Shown here: in pieces, positions 18,757-27,678 of the stretch | How the letters are laid out: every line of letters begins with the position of its first letter | How positions within the stretch are numbered: the first letter of the stretch is position 1 | IMG/VR virus record: IMGVR_UViG_3300037628_000039 | Span: 1 to 38,302 of that record | Length of the DNA: 38,302 bases | Direction: 5' to 3' (one strand) | Origin: a virus | Program-made: the position numbers and the translations under genes | Notes under the pieces: generated by a model | Told to the model about the DNA's origin: nothing | The model's input: only the letters and a program-made list of their open reading frames with translations | Databases searched by the model: none

Positions 18757-19294
18757 GAGTTAAAGCTATATCATTAGATTTCATACAATAAAGTCGTTCA
18801 CCTTCTATAATAAACTCAAACTCAGAGTCAGGTGTAAACGTAATAAGTGTTTTAGGTGTTATTCCTAGAGCTTCTAAGGACTTATTAGAATATTTTACTA
18901 TTCCAACATTAGGTTGTTCTTTTCTGTTCTCTAAGACACTTTGGTTTTTTAATGGTTTTACGAAGCAATAATCTAAATGTGGTTTTAAATTATACATATA
19001 GATTTGTTCTGGTATAACAAAATAAAGATCATCTTTAAAATAAGTTGAACTATTTCTCTCTCTATCCTTTTGATCATACCATCTTCTAAACACATTGTGA
19101 TGAACATAAACTTCATCCCCTATGTTTACTTTAGTAGTGTAAGCTGCAGGAGTTGAAACTACTACAGCTTTTTTACTAATAAATCTGTGATTTTCAATAC
19201 TACTATTGATAATAAGATTAGTACCAGCAACTCTTCTTGTGTTGTCATACCTATCGTTTAAAGGTTTGACAATAAAATAATATAAGCTTTGCAC
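18701..19294 (-). CDS. Tandem GroES-like (chaperonin-10 fold) protein, 197 aa
   Basis: The protein reads as two related halves, each with the strand order of GroES. Residues about 5-101 contain YYFIVKPLNDRYDN, a hydrophobic stretch (AGTNLIIN), then VNIGDEVYVHHNVF and DDLYFVIPEQIYMY. Residues about 107-178 contain DYCFVKPLKNQ, NVGIVKYSN, ITPKTLITFTPDSEFEF and ERLYCMKSNDIAL. In GroES the matching order is RPLxDRV, GGIVL mobile loop, VGDxVxFN..., and (D)EEVLIMSESDILAI. The tail after residue 180 is acidic and unrelated. No enzyme motif. It lies upstream of the pre-terminase gene, far from groEL. Family membership is my reading of the pattern, and no alignment was run; a single-domain or other beta-barrel origin is possible. 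Confidence 0.6.
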   Translation of the reverse strand: MQSLYYFIVKPLNDRYDNTRRVAGTNLIINSSIENHRFISKKAVVVSTPAAYTTKVNIGDEVYVHHNVFRRWYDQKDRERNSSTYFKDDLYFVIPEQIYMYNLKPHLDYCFVKPLKNQSVLENRKEQPNVGIVKYSNKSLEALGITPKTLITFTPDSEFEFIIEGERLYCMKSNDIALTHEYQGNEEENNPSWAKGS

Positions 19295-19521
19295 TAGTAC
19301 TTAAGATCATACTCTACAGATATTGACATATTAGCATTAAACTTTTTCCAAGGTAAGACTTCATTATTTTTAGTTATAAAAATATTATATGATTGGTCTT
19401 CGTCTTCAAAAAGAATATCGCTAATAGTATGTCCACCATATACTTCCTGACCAGTTGAATAATGCATTGCATCGTTCTTATAGTCAGAACCTATACTAAT
19501 CTTCCTTATTACCTTCGACAT
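19294..19521 (-). CDS. Small beta-rich protein, 75 aa, unknown
   Basis: Starts MSKVIRKISIGSDYKNDAMH and is predicted mostly beta (GGHTISDILFEDEDQSYNIF, then NMSISVEYDLKY). No membrane segment or known motif. Its start lies 26 bases inside the upstream 82-aa gene, and its stop overlaps the start of the tandem GroES-like gene by one base (TAATG-type junction at 19294), so all three are likely co-translated. No function can be assigned. Confidence 0.65.
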   Translation of the reverse strand: MSKVIRKISIGSDYKNDAMHYSTGQEVYGGHTISDILFEDEDQSYNIFITKNNEVLPWKKFNANMSISVEYDLKY

Positions 19522-19744
19522 CTTCTTTTATCTCAGTATAAGTACCATCTTCAAGATCAATATTAATAGCACCGTATTCAGCTTCTAATACCTCTTTGTA
19601 ATCTTCAACTTCCTTATTAACACCAGCTATTTCATGCAATAATCCATGTTTTTGGCTTTCTAATAATCCGATGTTGCTAACTAGTTCGTTAAGTTTCTTT
19701 TGTTGTTCTTGAATTAATAATAATTCTTCTTCTTTAATTTTCAT
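19496..19744 (-). CDS. Coiled-coil protein, 82 aa, unknown
   Basis: A Leu/Glu/Lys/Gln-rich helix of heptad character fills the first ~60 residues (LLLIQEQQKKLNELVSNIGL...), followed by an acidic tail with GAINIDLEDGTYTEIKEDV. This is the shape of small phage coiled-coil proteins found in many structural operons. Role unknown; it may be an oligomerisation or assembly factor. It is co-directional and overlaps the next gene by 26 bases. Confidence 0.65.
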   Translation of the reverse strand: MKIKEEELLLIQEQQKKLNELVSNIGLLESQKHGLLHEIAGVNKEVEDYKEVLEAEYGAINIDLEDGTYTEIKEDVEGNKED

Positions 19745-19770
19745 TTGATTTAATTTAATTGTGTTTTATT

Positions 19771-19986
19771 TTAGTCTGCGTCTGGTGGCTCAGGCACTAT
19801 GCCATGCTCTTTTAATTCCTCTAACCATTCATCCTCATTTATAGTTTCATCAATAAACCATTTAGATAAAAGTTTTTGATGAGGATCTACAAATCCATAA
19901 CCTTCAACTACTTTCCTCATTGAGTTTTTATAAGCTATCCAATAAGTTCTGATAGCAGGGTTGTCTATAGGAATATTACCACTCAT
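19771..19986 (-). CDS. Small acidic protein, 71 aa, unknown
   Basis: Soluble protein, MSGNIPIDNPAIRTYWIAYK at the start, and an acidic C-terminal helix (DEWLEELKEHGIVPEPPDAD). No recognised motif. It sits between two other small co-directional genes without overlap, with an A/T-rich leader that contains a run of eight T on the plus strand. Confidence 0.6.
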   Translation of the reverse strand: MSGNIPIDNPAIRTYWIAYKNSMRKVVEGYGFVDPHQKLLSKWFIDETINEDEWLEELKEHGIVPEPPDAD

Positions 19987-20008
19987 AATTTTTTTTTACA
20001 TTTAATCA

Positions 20009-20260
20009 TTAATCAATAGGGTCTGGTTCTGACCAAGCTGCAGTTGCCATTAAAGCTAAAGCCTCGTCTTGATTCATTACATCTCCCACAATTGGTAAAC
20101 TACCGTCTGTAATAAAACTTGGTGTAACACTATAAGAAAGTAACCCTTGAGTGTTTGCTAAGTTTCTTCTCATACTTTGTGCAGAGCTTTGGTTAACCTG
20201 AGAAAAAAGCACTTTATCTGTGTCGCTTAAATCTATTACTATATAACTTATATTATTCAT
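20009..20260 (-). CDS. Small protein after the LamG adhesin, 83 aa, unknown
   Basis: Starts MNNISYIVIDLSDTDKVLFS, with two short strands and then a helix (SSAQSMRRNLANTQG), a middle part with Val/Thr/Ser, and a C-terminus rich in Met/Asp/Glu/Ala (MNQDEALALMATAAWSEPDP). The fragment resembles small proteins I have seen downstream of tail-fibre genes in marine phages. A fibre-associated or chaperone role would be inference. It lies 19 bases after the stop of the 1042-aa adhesin. Confidence 0.6.
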   Translation of the reverse strand: MNNISYIVIDLSDTDKVLFSQVNQSSAQSMRRNLANTQGLLSYSVTPSFITDGSLPIVGDVMNQDEALALMATAAWSEPDPID

Positions 20261-20279
20261 TTTTATTTATTTTAAAATT

Positions 20280-23200
20280 TTAACTTGGTGTATCTGTGAC
20301 TCTGTCCAAAACGTCCATATTCACACTAAGAGAGTTTGCTGTGCTGTAAGGTGCATCACCTATAACTTCATCTCCACCCATTCCAGAGCTTAAACCATTG
20401 GCATAACTACCAACACCACCTACTATAGCACTTTCACCCATATTGTTAGGAGCTGCTACATTTTGGCTTTGTCCGTTGTTAGTTCCCTTTTCGTCTAAAG
20501 CTATCCAGTAAGGGTTTACCCAAGATGTATTACTTCCTAACTGCCACCAGCTTACTAAGTTTGAATAGGCACTATGATTGTTTAGGTTAGATGGTACTCC
20601 TTCGTTATAAATTTCTGATACCTGTGAAGACGCTAAAGCAGCATTCCACATTGATACATTTGACATTGAGCCATAAAAATTAGCAGGAGCATAAAAGTCG
20701 CTACCACAAAGTCTTGCATTTATAGTCGAGGAATGCAAAGTACTTACACCTGTTCCTTGAGTAGAATAACTTGCTTCTGCTCCATCTACGTAAACTTGAT
20801 TAACAACACCATTGCCGTTATTCACAAAAACTACATTATGCCAGTTAGTGTCATTAATTGCTGTTAAAGTATCTATACGGTGAGTTGAATCATAAGAACC
20901 TGTTGAGCTAACAAAAAAACCTAATTTACCAGTACTAGTAAACAAAAAGCAATTGTAAACTCTATTTGTGGAAATATCATCTTTTTGAATAAGATATTGA
21001 GAAGCTGCAGATTCTGGAGATGTTAGAGAAGTTCTTTTTATCCACATTGATATAGTAAAAACCCCTGTAACTATTGGAGAGTTTCCAACTAAAATTGAGT
21101 CATTTATTCCATCAAAATCTAAAGCATAAGGAGAGTAACCACTTGTAAAACTTAAATCACTTTGTATCAGGTTGGCTTGTGTCATTCCAAAACTTGTACC
21201 GTTTAATTGAGATACCGGTCCTACGTTAGTATAGCTATTAGAACCAACTATTGAAGCATTATAACCACCTATAGTATCAACTAAGCCTGTGGTAAGATTG
21301 TTTAATTTCCACCAACTAATTAAATTTGAAGAAGCTGAATGTGTGCTTAAGTCTTTTGGTTGACCATTATTAACTATTTCATTTACTTCAGCTTGTGTTA
21401 AAGCCTTGTCCCAAGTTGCATAATTAGATAATGATGCGCTCATATGTCTACTGGCAAAATTACCACCACCAAAAATTAAGCTACCTGTTCTAATTGTTCC
21501 TTCGGCTGGATATACGCCATTATATGCGTTACTTCCTCCTGGAACAAACCCTTGAGCTCCATTTGCGTAAGCTCGTATAGACCCAGATTGAGGTGCAAAT
21601 CCTCCAGCAGCAAGGGGTACAGGATCATTTCCATCGTATACTAATACAATATTTACCCAATCACCAATTCCTTGTATTCCAGCACTGTTGCCGGCTGCAG
21701 GCATATCCATATATCTTCCTCCAAAGTTTGTGGTCTTTGTAGAGAATGTGAAATTAACACCTCCAACTTCTGTATATAAAGTAAATTCCATGCCAGCATA
21801 TTGACCTCCAGCATTTCGTTTAAACTCAGCTACACTTCCACTTAAGGCTCCACTTTGATTATTAGCTTCTGAAGCATTGTACCAAAAAGACCAAGAAGCA
21901 GCAGTTTTTCCAGTTGTTCCAGAGTAATTAGTAACTTGCAAATAATCAGTTACAGTTTGTCCGCTAACATTAGGGCAAAATACAGAGCTTTGATACGGTG
22001 CTTGAACTTGATTAATTGTCCACTCTGTAGTTGTGTTATTATAAACCTCGCTTGCATCTAGTTTATACCAAAATTTTAGATTAGCTTCTTGCGGCTGCGC
22101 ACCTGTCATTAATGGTTGGCCATTGTTATAAAGAGTGCTTGCATTAGCTAAAGAAAGGTCTGTGTCCCATTGTTGCACGTTTGATAGTTCACCATCATAA
22201 TTATAAGAAAAACTACCACCACCTAATTGTAGTTGACCTAAATATAAGTTTCTATTGCTAGCTGAATTTCCATTTGGTAAAGTTGCAGGAAAATTAGCAC
22301 TATTAGAATATGTGCCAGCAGCGTTAGTTCCATTATGATAAACTTTTATTCTATCGTCACCAGCTGAAAGCGTTCCATTGAATACAACAACTACGTGCTG
22401 CCATTCATCTATTGGTAGTTCATTAGCTGATATTTCATAATAACCAAAACCACTACTAATTCCATTTTTACCTGTAGCTATTCTTAAATTTCCAGAGTTA
22501 AGCCAATAATACCAACCACTACCGTTAGCATCACCATAGTTATATCCCCACAAGCAACTAGTAGAATTACTACTTTTTTTAAACCATAAACTAGTAGAAT
22601 ACTTTGAAGCACCGCCTAAACCAAGTGAACTTTCTAGTCCTAAATCTATTCTATTGCTATTAAATTTAAAAACATAATCTTTCAAAGAACTATTAGGCAC
22701 TAAATAATTTGCTCCATTAAAAGCATCTTGGTCTCCTAAAGGATAGTAAGCAGCTGGCTTTGGAGATAAAATCATTGGATTACCTATACCAGTAGAGCTT
22801 GAACCATAAAGAGTTGTTACCTGGCTTGCAGAAAGAGTGTAATTGAAAATGGCTATTGAGTCAATAGAGCCATTGTATTGTGAATTAGAAGGAGGAAGAA
22901 GAACACCAAAAAGTAAATTTTCTGTTTGTGAAACCCACTCGGCTGGAGTTGTAGTGCTATCAGAAATATCTAAAGAACCATCAACATATAAACTTCTTGT
23001 GCTTGTTCCACTAGTGTAATCAAGTGAAAAAGCAATATGATGCCAATTACCGTCATCTAAAGTTGTAGCTACTGATCTTATTTGTGGAGGATTTGAAACA
23101 GGCATATTGGTTCCTGTTGATGGAAAACCACCCCCAGTTTCAACATATATTTGCCCATTTGAAGAAGTTATTTCTAAATCGCCAGTCGCATTTCCACCTC

Positions 23201-23408
23201 TGTATCTACTAATTATAGTTCCATTAGTATTGCCAATAGAAGGCGCTTTAAACCAAAAAGATATTGACCAACTACTTATAAATAAAGTAGGAACTGAACC
23301 AATTAAAACATAATCGCTACCACTACCAAATGAAAGCGAATAGTTACTCTGCTTGGATTTATTCTCATTGTTAGGAAGTCTCCACTGTCTGTTAAAAAAT
23401 TCTGCCAT
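20280..23408 (-). CDS. Tail adhesin with four LamG-like domains, 1042 aa
   Basis: Four concanavalin/LamG-type beta-sandwich repeats can be read: about residues 21-205, 246-452, 467-705 and 761-958. Each has an opening strand with S-W-FW or S-W-K (ISFWFKAP, TSLWFKKS, WSFWYNAS, ISMWIKRT), a DxxWHH/QHVVV-type core (DDGNWHHIAFSLD; DEWQHVVVVFNG; NDTNWHNVVFVNN), and a terminal segment ending in xxLISWWxLN-like sequence. Short linkers and a Gly/Ser/Asn-rich C-terminal tail follow. LamG sandwiches bind glycans and are common in phage receptor-binding proteins, so a host-attachment role is likely. No signal peptide is expected for a virion protein. Its upstream neighbour is a second LamG-bearing protein. 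Confidence 0.8.
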   Translation of the reverse strand: MAEFFNRQWRLPNNENKSKQSNYSLSFGSGSDYVLIGSVPTLFISSWSISFWFKAPSIGNTNGTIISRYRGGNATGDLEITSSNGQIYVETGGGFPSTGTNMPVSNPPQIRSVATTLDDGNWHHIAFSLDYTSGTSTRSLYVDGSLDISDSTTTPAEWVSQTENLLFGVLLPPSNSQYNGSIDSIAIFNYTLSASQVTTLYGSSSTGIGNPMILSPKPAAYYPLGDQDAFNGANYLVPNSSLKDYVFKFNSNRIDLGLESSLGLGGASKYSTSLWFKKSSNSTSCLWGYNYGDANGSGWYYWLNSGNLRIATGKNGISSGFGYYEISANELPIDEWQHVVVVFNGTLSAGDDRIKVYHNGTNAAGTYSNSANFPATLPNGNSASNRNLYLGQLQLGGGSFSYNYDGELSNVQQWDTDLSLANASTLYNNGQPLMTGAQPQEANLKFWYKLDASEVYNNTTTEWTINQVQAPYQSSVFCPNVSGQTVTDYLQVTNYSGTTGKTAASWSFWYNASEANNQSGALSGSVAEFKRNAGGQYAGMEFTLYTEVGGVNFTFSTKTTNFGGRYMDMPAAGNSAGIQGIGDWVNIVLVYDGNDPVPLAAGGFAPQSGSIRAYANGAQGFVPGGSNAYNGVYPAEGTIRTGSLIFGGGNFASRHMSASLSNYATWDKALTQAEVNEIVNNGQPKDLSTHSASSNLISWWKLNNLTTGLVDTIGGYNASIVGSNSYTNVGPVSQLNGTSFGMTQANLIQSDLSFTSGYSPYALDFDGINDSILVGNSPIVTGVFTISMWIKRTSLTSPESAASQYLIQKDDISTNRVYNCFLFTSTGKLGFFVSSTGSYDSTHRIDTLTAINDTNWHNVVFVNNGNGVVNQVYVDGAEASYSTQGTGVSTLHSSTINARLCGSDFYAPANFYGSMSNVSMWNAALASSQVSEIYNEGVPSNLNNHSAYSNLVSWWQLGSNTSWVNPYWIALDEKGTNNGQSQNVAAPNNMGESAIVGGVGSYANGLSSGMGGDEVIGDAPYSTANSLSVNMDVLDRVTDTPS

Positions 23409-23418
23409 ATCTTAAATT

Positions 23419-26070
23419 TTAGTCTCCCATTCTATTCCAGTACTTTAGGTTTGAACCTGATACTGTAGTTAAGTCTTTAGTTAAATTAGTTCCTTTTGCA
23501 TCGTAAATACTTTGTATTTGTGTAGAACTTAAATCTGTATTCCAGATTGCAAACTCGTCAAGTTTTCCTCCGTAGTTTTTAGTGTTTGCTGCTATTGCTG
23601 ACCAAGAGTCTTTTCCTATATTAAAATCACTTGAACCAGATACAAAAGTAAACCCACTTGACGCTAAAGTTAATGGAGTGCCATTATCAATAAAAAGTTT
23701 AAAAGTTGTTCCATCATAAGTTAATGCTATATGAGTCCAAGTACTACGGTAGTTAGTAAAAGTTGATGCTGGTATAACAAATAAACCACCACCAGTAGGA
23801 GCATTTAAATAAATATAACTTGCTTGTAACCAATTTCTTCCAAAGGCAAAAGCTAAACCATAGTTTGAATTATTAGAATCTCTATTGCCAAATACAATAC
23901 CTTGATTTGCAAAAATTAAATCAGAATTATACCAAAAAGAAATACTAAATTCAGTAGCTCCATTCATATCGGCTAATGTACCAGCATTTATAAAGTCATT
24001 CACCTCGTCAAATTCCATACTGTAATTATTAGCAATTCCAGGAGTTTCAACTACTATAGCTTGCTCTGTAAAACAACCGTCTGCAAGGGTATATCTAATT
24101 GTTGTGTTACCCGCATTTGGTGTATTTATAACACCTGTTGTATCATTAACTGGTATATTAGTTGCATCACTACTTGAAAAAATTCCTGTAAAAGCACTTC
24201 CAGTATTATTAGTTGGAGTTATATTTGTATTAGGTTCTAAACCAGTTCCATATTGGAATGGCATTGTAGCATCTGTTGAATTATCAGTAATATTCCAACC
24301 AGCTGTTCTTAGTTGATCAAGTTGTGATTGTACAACAGAAGGAGCTCCAGTTATTTTACTTGATTCTAAATTAAGTGTTAAAGCACCGTTTAAGTTTGTA
24401 GCAAATAATCTTCTTATTAGTGTATCAGCAACGCACGTTGTCAAAGGAGGATTACCAGCACTAGGACCATCAAGACCTTGAAAAGCAGTATTAAAACTTG
24501 TAGCACTACTATAATATGCTTCAGTTGGTAATATAATCTCCATTGGTTGAGTAGTTGAACCACCGTTGAAAGCTAGACTAGTAAAATCAGTACACCCTGA
24601 TAAGTCTACATTATTACCAAAAGTTACTTTTTCTATATTTGCGCCACTTAATAAACCATTGAAAGTACTAGGCTTGAATGTAGCATTAGATAAATCTAAG
24701 TGAGAACCCGAATAAGAAGTTGCTGTAATAGCAGAGAATGAAGCTGCAAAACTTACTGCTGTAGTTGGAAATGTAACAGTATCAAAATCAGGCATTGTTG
24801 CCAGCTTGGTACCTTGAAGCATGTTTTGAAAAGTAAGACAACTAGAGGCATCCATATTACTAAATATAGGAGCTTCAGAGTAGTCACTAGTTAAACCAGC
24901 TCCTGAATCTCTGAATGTAGATTTAAAAGTAATAGGTTTTATTGAAGAAGTAAATGTATTGCCAAAGTTGTTAGATCCGCTTAATTTTAAAAATCTCAAC
25001 TCTCTAAACGCGCTCTCCATTTGAATAGTTCCAGTATTACCAGTGTTAGCTCCTAAAGTACTAAGACCTGTTAATTCAGTTACGCCAGATTTCCAGCCAA
25101 AGAAATACATGCTATTTACATTTGTTGTGCCTAAGTTAGTTAGATTAATTTTAGCACCGGTATTACCAACAACATTCCAAGCATTGAAATTTTGAAACCA
25201 TTGAGACATTGAGTTTCCACTATAAGAAGACCAACCAGAAATATCTAAAGTTGAATTAGTTCCAGTTATTGTAGCACTTGTAAAAAGTTGAGTCATGCCA
25301 TTAGGCCCGACAGATGGATTAAAACTCCAGTTTGCAAAAGTTGATGTAGGTTTTATTTTTGTGCTTGAAAACCATTCGAAGTTTTGAGTACCTGTATAGC
25401 TCCAAGTAGAAAGATTTAATCCAGAAAATAAAAACTCACAACCATCAGTAGTTGTACTACCTACCGACTTAAATGCTCTTGCTGAAGAACTAGATATTTT
25501 TATATTAACACCTGTGAAGTCTAACTTAGTTAAATTAGTACAGCCTTCAAATATGTCTGCTATTGTAGATCCAGCTGATAGATTCCAGTTTTGACAAACA
25601 GCTTCAGTTAAACCGGTGCAGTCCCTAAAAATAGCTTGTAAATTACCAGTTGAATCTGTTATTAAAGAAGTTTCACTTATACTTGTTAAATTAGTACAGC
25701 TATCAAAAGCAGCTACCAAATTATTCCAAGGATTTTCACCCCAAGATATAACTTTAGTTATAGCAGTTTTATTACCTACAACTGCAAATTCATCAGCATA
25801 AGTAGTATCTAACTTTTCATTATTTATAGATACAACACCAGCCGTTGCATCAGGAGCTGTTATTGAAGCATTATCACCTGAGTATTGAACAACGTTACCA
25901 TTTGGCCAACTTATTCTAAAGTTACCAGCTGCAGCTGCGTTAGCTTTTATAGTTACAGCGCCAGTTACTTCAAACTGAAAGTCGTATGAACCCGCTGGTC
26001 CCCAACCTGGTCTACCCGGGCCTGGCTTATTCGATAAATCAGGGATCGGCATCCCTAGTCCCATAAACAT
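23419..26070 (-). CDS. Adhesin with BspA-like leucine-rich region and C-terminal LamG domain, 883 aa
   Basis: A short basic-Pro N-terminal segment (MPIPDLSNKPGPGRPGWGPA) precedes a beta-domain with TGAVTIKANAAAAGNFRISW, then a long region (about 100-620) of repeated units with the pattern FxxCTxLTxx (AAFDSCTNLTSI; IFRDCTGLTEAV; IFEGCTNLTKLD) seen in BspA/DUF285-like leucine-rich surface proteins. The last ~205 residues are a LamG domain (NYSMEFDEVNDFINAG, TEFSISFWYNSDL, STWTHIALTYDGTTF). This combination suggests a tail or surface adhesin with a recognition scaffold. The downstream stop at 23419 is 10 bases from the 1042-aa adhesin start. Two ATGs (26070, 26064) are possible starts. Confidence 0.75.
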   Translation of the reverse strand: MFMGLGMPIPDLSNKPGPGRPGWGPAGSYDFQFEVTGAVTIKANAAAAGNFRISWPNGNVVQYSGDNASITAPDATAGVVSINNEKLDTTYADEFAVVGNKTAITKVISWGENPWNNLVAAFDSCTNLTSISETSLITDSTGNLQAIFRDCTGLTEAVCQNWNLSAGSTIADIFEGCTNLTKLDFTGVNIKISSSSARAFKSVGSTTTDGCEFLFSGLNLSTWSYTGTQNFEWFSSTKIKPTSTFANWSFNPSVGPNGMTQLFTSATITGTNSTLDISGWSSYSGNSMSQWFQNFNAWNVVGNTGAKINLTNLGTTNVNSMYFFGWKSGVTELTGLSTLGANTGNTGTIQMESAFRELRFLKLSGSNNFGNTFTSSIKPITFKSTFRDSGAGLTSDYSEAPIFSNMDASSCLTFQNMLQGTKLATMPDFDTVTFPTTAVSFAASFSAITATSYSGSHLDLSNATFKPSTFNGLLSGANIEKVTFGNNVDLSGCTDFTSLAFNGGSTTQPMEIILPTEAYYSSATSFNTAFQGLDGPSAGNPPLTTCVADTLIRRLFATNLNGALTLNLESSKITGAPSVVQSQLDQLRTAGWNITDNSTDATMPFQYGTGLEPNTNITPTNNTGSAFTGIFSSSDATNIPVNDTTGVINTPNAGNTTIRYTLADGCFTEQAIVVETPGIANNYSMEFDEVNDFINAGTLADMNGATEFSISFWYNSDLIFANQGIVFGNRDSNNSNYGLAFAFGRNWLQASYIYLNAPTGGGLFVIPASTFTNYRSTWTHIALTYDGTTFKLFIDNGTPLTLASSGFTFVSGSSDFNIGKDSWSAIAANTKNYGGKLDEFAIWNTDLSSTQIQSIYDAKGTNLTKDLTTVSGSNLKYWNRMGD

Positions 26071-26076
26071 ACTATA

Positions 26077-26373
26077 TTAGTATAATGCGATTAACTCACC
26101 TGGTCCTGTTAAAGCTGTTCCTACAGCTGTTACTTGAGTAACTAAAACAGGTAGAAAAGATCCGGCTGTAACGCCTTTAAACTGTACAGTTGATCCACCT
26201 TCCATTTTAACTGTTATATCATTTGTAACCCCAACATATAAGCAAACGCCAATATTACTGGTGTTTGGTATATCTGTTCCTAATGTATAACCGCTAGCTT
26301 GTAAGTCTAATGCATCATGAGCAAAAACTCTTGGTTCTGCGTTTTGAGTGCCTTCTAATCCTCTTATTGCCAT
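26077..26373 (-). CDS. Spike-base-like protein (RCAP_rcc01079 type), 98 aa
   Basis: Short beta-sandwich protein with the pattern seen in the spike base proteins of gene transfer agents and related phages: ALDLQASGYTLGTDIPN, then the core VCLYVGVTNDITVKMEGGST, VQFKGVTAGSFLPVLVTQVT, and a terminal GELIALY. It sits between the holin and the BspA/LamG adhesin, at the point where the fibre or adhesin base would be expected. Role inferred: connects the adhesins to the virion. Recognition is by pattern; no search was done. Confidence 0.7.
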   Translation of the reverse strand: MAIRGLEGTQNAEPRVFAHDALDLQASGYTLGTDIPNTSNIGVCLYVGVTNDITVKMEGGSTVQFKGVTAGSFLPVLVTQVTAVGTALTGPGELIALY

Positions 26374-26378
26374 TTTAT

Positions 26379-26831
26379 TTATTTATTTATTTTTGTAATT
26401 TTTTCAGCACCTCTAGATCCAAAGTATGCTACATATACTGTAACCAGCAACGTTTTTAATAAGTTTATCCATGATTCATCTACATCAAATTGTAAATGAA
26501 ATGAATCTACAGCCATCATGAAAACCGCAGATACTGTTAAAAATACTAAAGCTAATGGTCTAGTGTTTTTACTAAGCCATGAGTCTGACTTCATATCAGC
26601 TCTCCATCTGCTAGATATTTCTTTTAACTCCTGCATATCTAGCTCTATAAGTCTCATAGCTTCTTCTTTGTCTACAGCTTTGATCTTAGTATCACTTGAT
26701 ATAATATTTTTTACTACACCTAAACCGCCTTGATCTGGCAATACGTCGCCTATAGCAGCTAGCACTTTAGGTGCTTTGTTAGCTAAAAATGCGCCTATTT
26801 TAGTTTCTTTAAATGTTTTCTTTTCGCTCAT
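26379..26831 (-). CDS. Holin of the 3TM (GTA_holin) type, 150 aa
   Basis: An amphipathic N-terminal half with a short Gly/Ala-rich turn, then RWRADMKSDSWLSKNTRPLA (74-93) leading into hydrophobic segments at about 93-108 (ALVFLTVSAVFMMAVD) and 122-137 (WINLLKTLLVTVYVAYFG), with basic and Gly residues near the end (GSRGAEKITKINK). The SDSWLSKN-RPL and AYFGSRG-EK signatures are characteristic of the 3TM holin family. It would form the membrane pore that starts lysis. The N-terminal half (residues 8-50, FKETKIGAFLANKAPKVLAA) is the usual helical lead. Its partner amidase is ~1.7 kb upstream in transcription, with several small genes between. Confidence 0.85.
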   Translation of the reverse strand: MSEKKTFKETKIGAFLANKAPKVLAAIGDVLPDQGGLGVVKNIISSDTKIKAVDKEEAMRLIELDMQELKEISSRWRADMKSDSWLSKNTRPLALVFLTVSAVFMMAVDSFHLQFDVDESWINLLKTLLVTVYVAYFGSRGAEKITKINK

Positions 26832-27034
26832 TTTAATTTAATTTCTTTTACCCACTTAGCATTAGGAAATTTATAATCACTACCTGGTTTCATTATAACA
26901 GACTTACCAGAACTAGGTATGGCTAACACTGGGAAATCAACCCCTTTCATTGTTATGCTACCTCCTTCAATATAGTTAACTTGCTTGTTAACATCGGGAC
27001 TATTTCTTAAATAACCAGTTTTAGAAAATTTCAT
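26828..27034 (-). CDS. Small basic protein, 68 aa, unknown
   Basis: Starts MKFSKTGYLRNSPDVNKQVN, with a likely beta middle (GGSITMKGVDFPVLAIPSSG) and a basic end (KEIKLK). Its start overlaps the stop of the 215-aa gene by four bases and its stop overlaps the holin start by four bases (ATGA on both sides), so it is translated between them. No motif identified. Confidence 0.65.
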   Translation of the reverse strand: MKFSKTGYLRNSPDVNKQVNYIEGGSITMKGVDFPVLAIPSSGKSVIMKPGSDYKFPNAKWVKEIKLK

Positions 27035-27678
27035 GGATTTAACTTAGCATATCTAGCTTTAAATTCTTCCATTGTTTCATCTGCTCTTTTAGTATTTGGA
27101 TTTTTCTTGTAGTAATCATCCATTGTCCCACCATATACATTATTACCCATTTTTTTATTTAAGTAATCAGCTTCCAATTGCGTCATAGATCTAGTCATAG
27201 GGTCTTTACCACCCCTTAAAGTAGAACCAACAGTTGAACTTATTGTTGTTCCATACTGTATACCATCTTTACCTTTATAACCGTGAGTTGGAGTTAAACC
27301 ATCTAAATAAGAATAATCAACTTCAGGTTCTTTTTGAACAACTGGATCTGGAATAAATTCAATTTTTTCTTCAGGTTTAGATTTTGGAAATAAATTGTAG
27401 TTAGAAGGATCAACAAGCTGTCTTCCTTGCGCTTCTTCTCTAGTTATACCTTTATTTATTAAATCTTGAATATATTTATTTGGATTTGAAGCTTGTGGCT
27501 GGTCTTGTGCTACAGTATAATTTTCCGGTAATTTTTTAGTTGTAGTTTTTATCTGTGTTCCGCCTTCAACTTTTGTTTTAACAACATCAGTTAAAGATTC
27601 GCTTGGATTACTTAAACCGTAAAGTTTAGCTGCGTGTTTTATAGGGTTTTTATTTGACTGGTATTTACTATAACTCAT
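27031..27678 (-). CDS. Unknown protein, 215 aa
   Basis: I place the start at 27678 (MSYSKYQSNKNPIKHAAKLY). An upstream ATG at 27732 would add MKKKLLILKFKRKLKTNI, all of which overlaps the end of the metallopeptidase-like gene; the shorter version has an overlap of 11 bases and a more usual N-terminus. The protein is hydrophilic: a basic N-terminal part, a Pro/Asn/Lys region (YTVAQDQPQASNPNKYIQDL), and a Gly/Thr-rich part (GLTPTHGYKGKDGIQYGTTI). It has no membrane segment. Function unknown. Confidence 0.6.
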   Translation of the reverse strand: MSYSKYQSNKNPIKHAAKLYGLSNPSESLTDVVKTKVEGGTQIKTTTKKLPENYTVAQDQPQASNPNKYIQDLINKGITREEAQGRQLVDPSNYNLFPKSKPEEKIEFIPDPVVQKEPEVDYSYLDGLTPTHGYKGKDGIQYGTTISSTVGSTLRGGKDPMTRSMTQLEADYLNKKMGNNVYGGTMDDYYKKNPNTKRADETMEEFKARYAKLNP

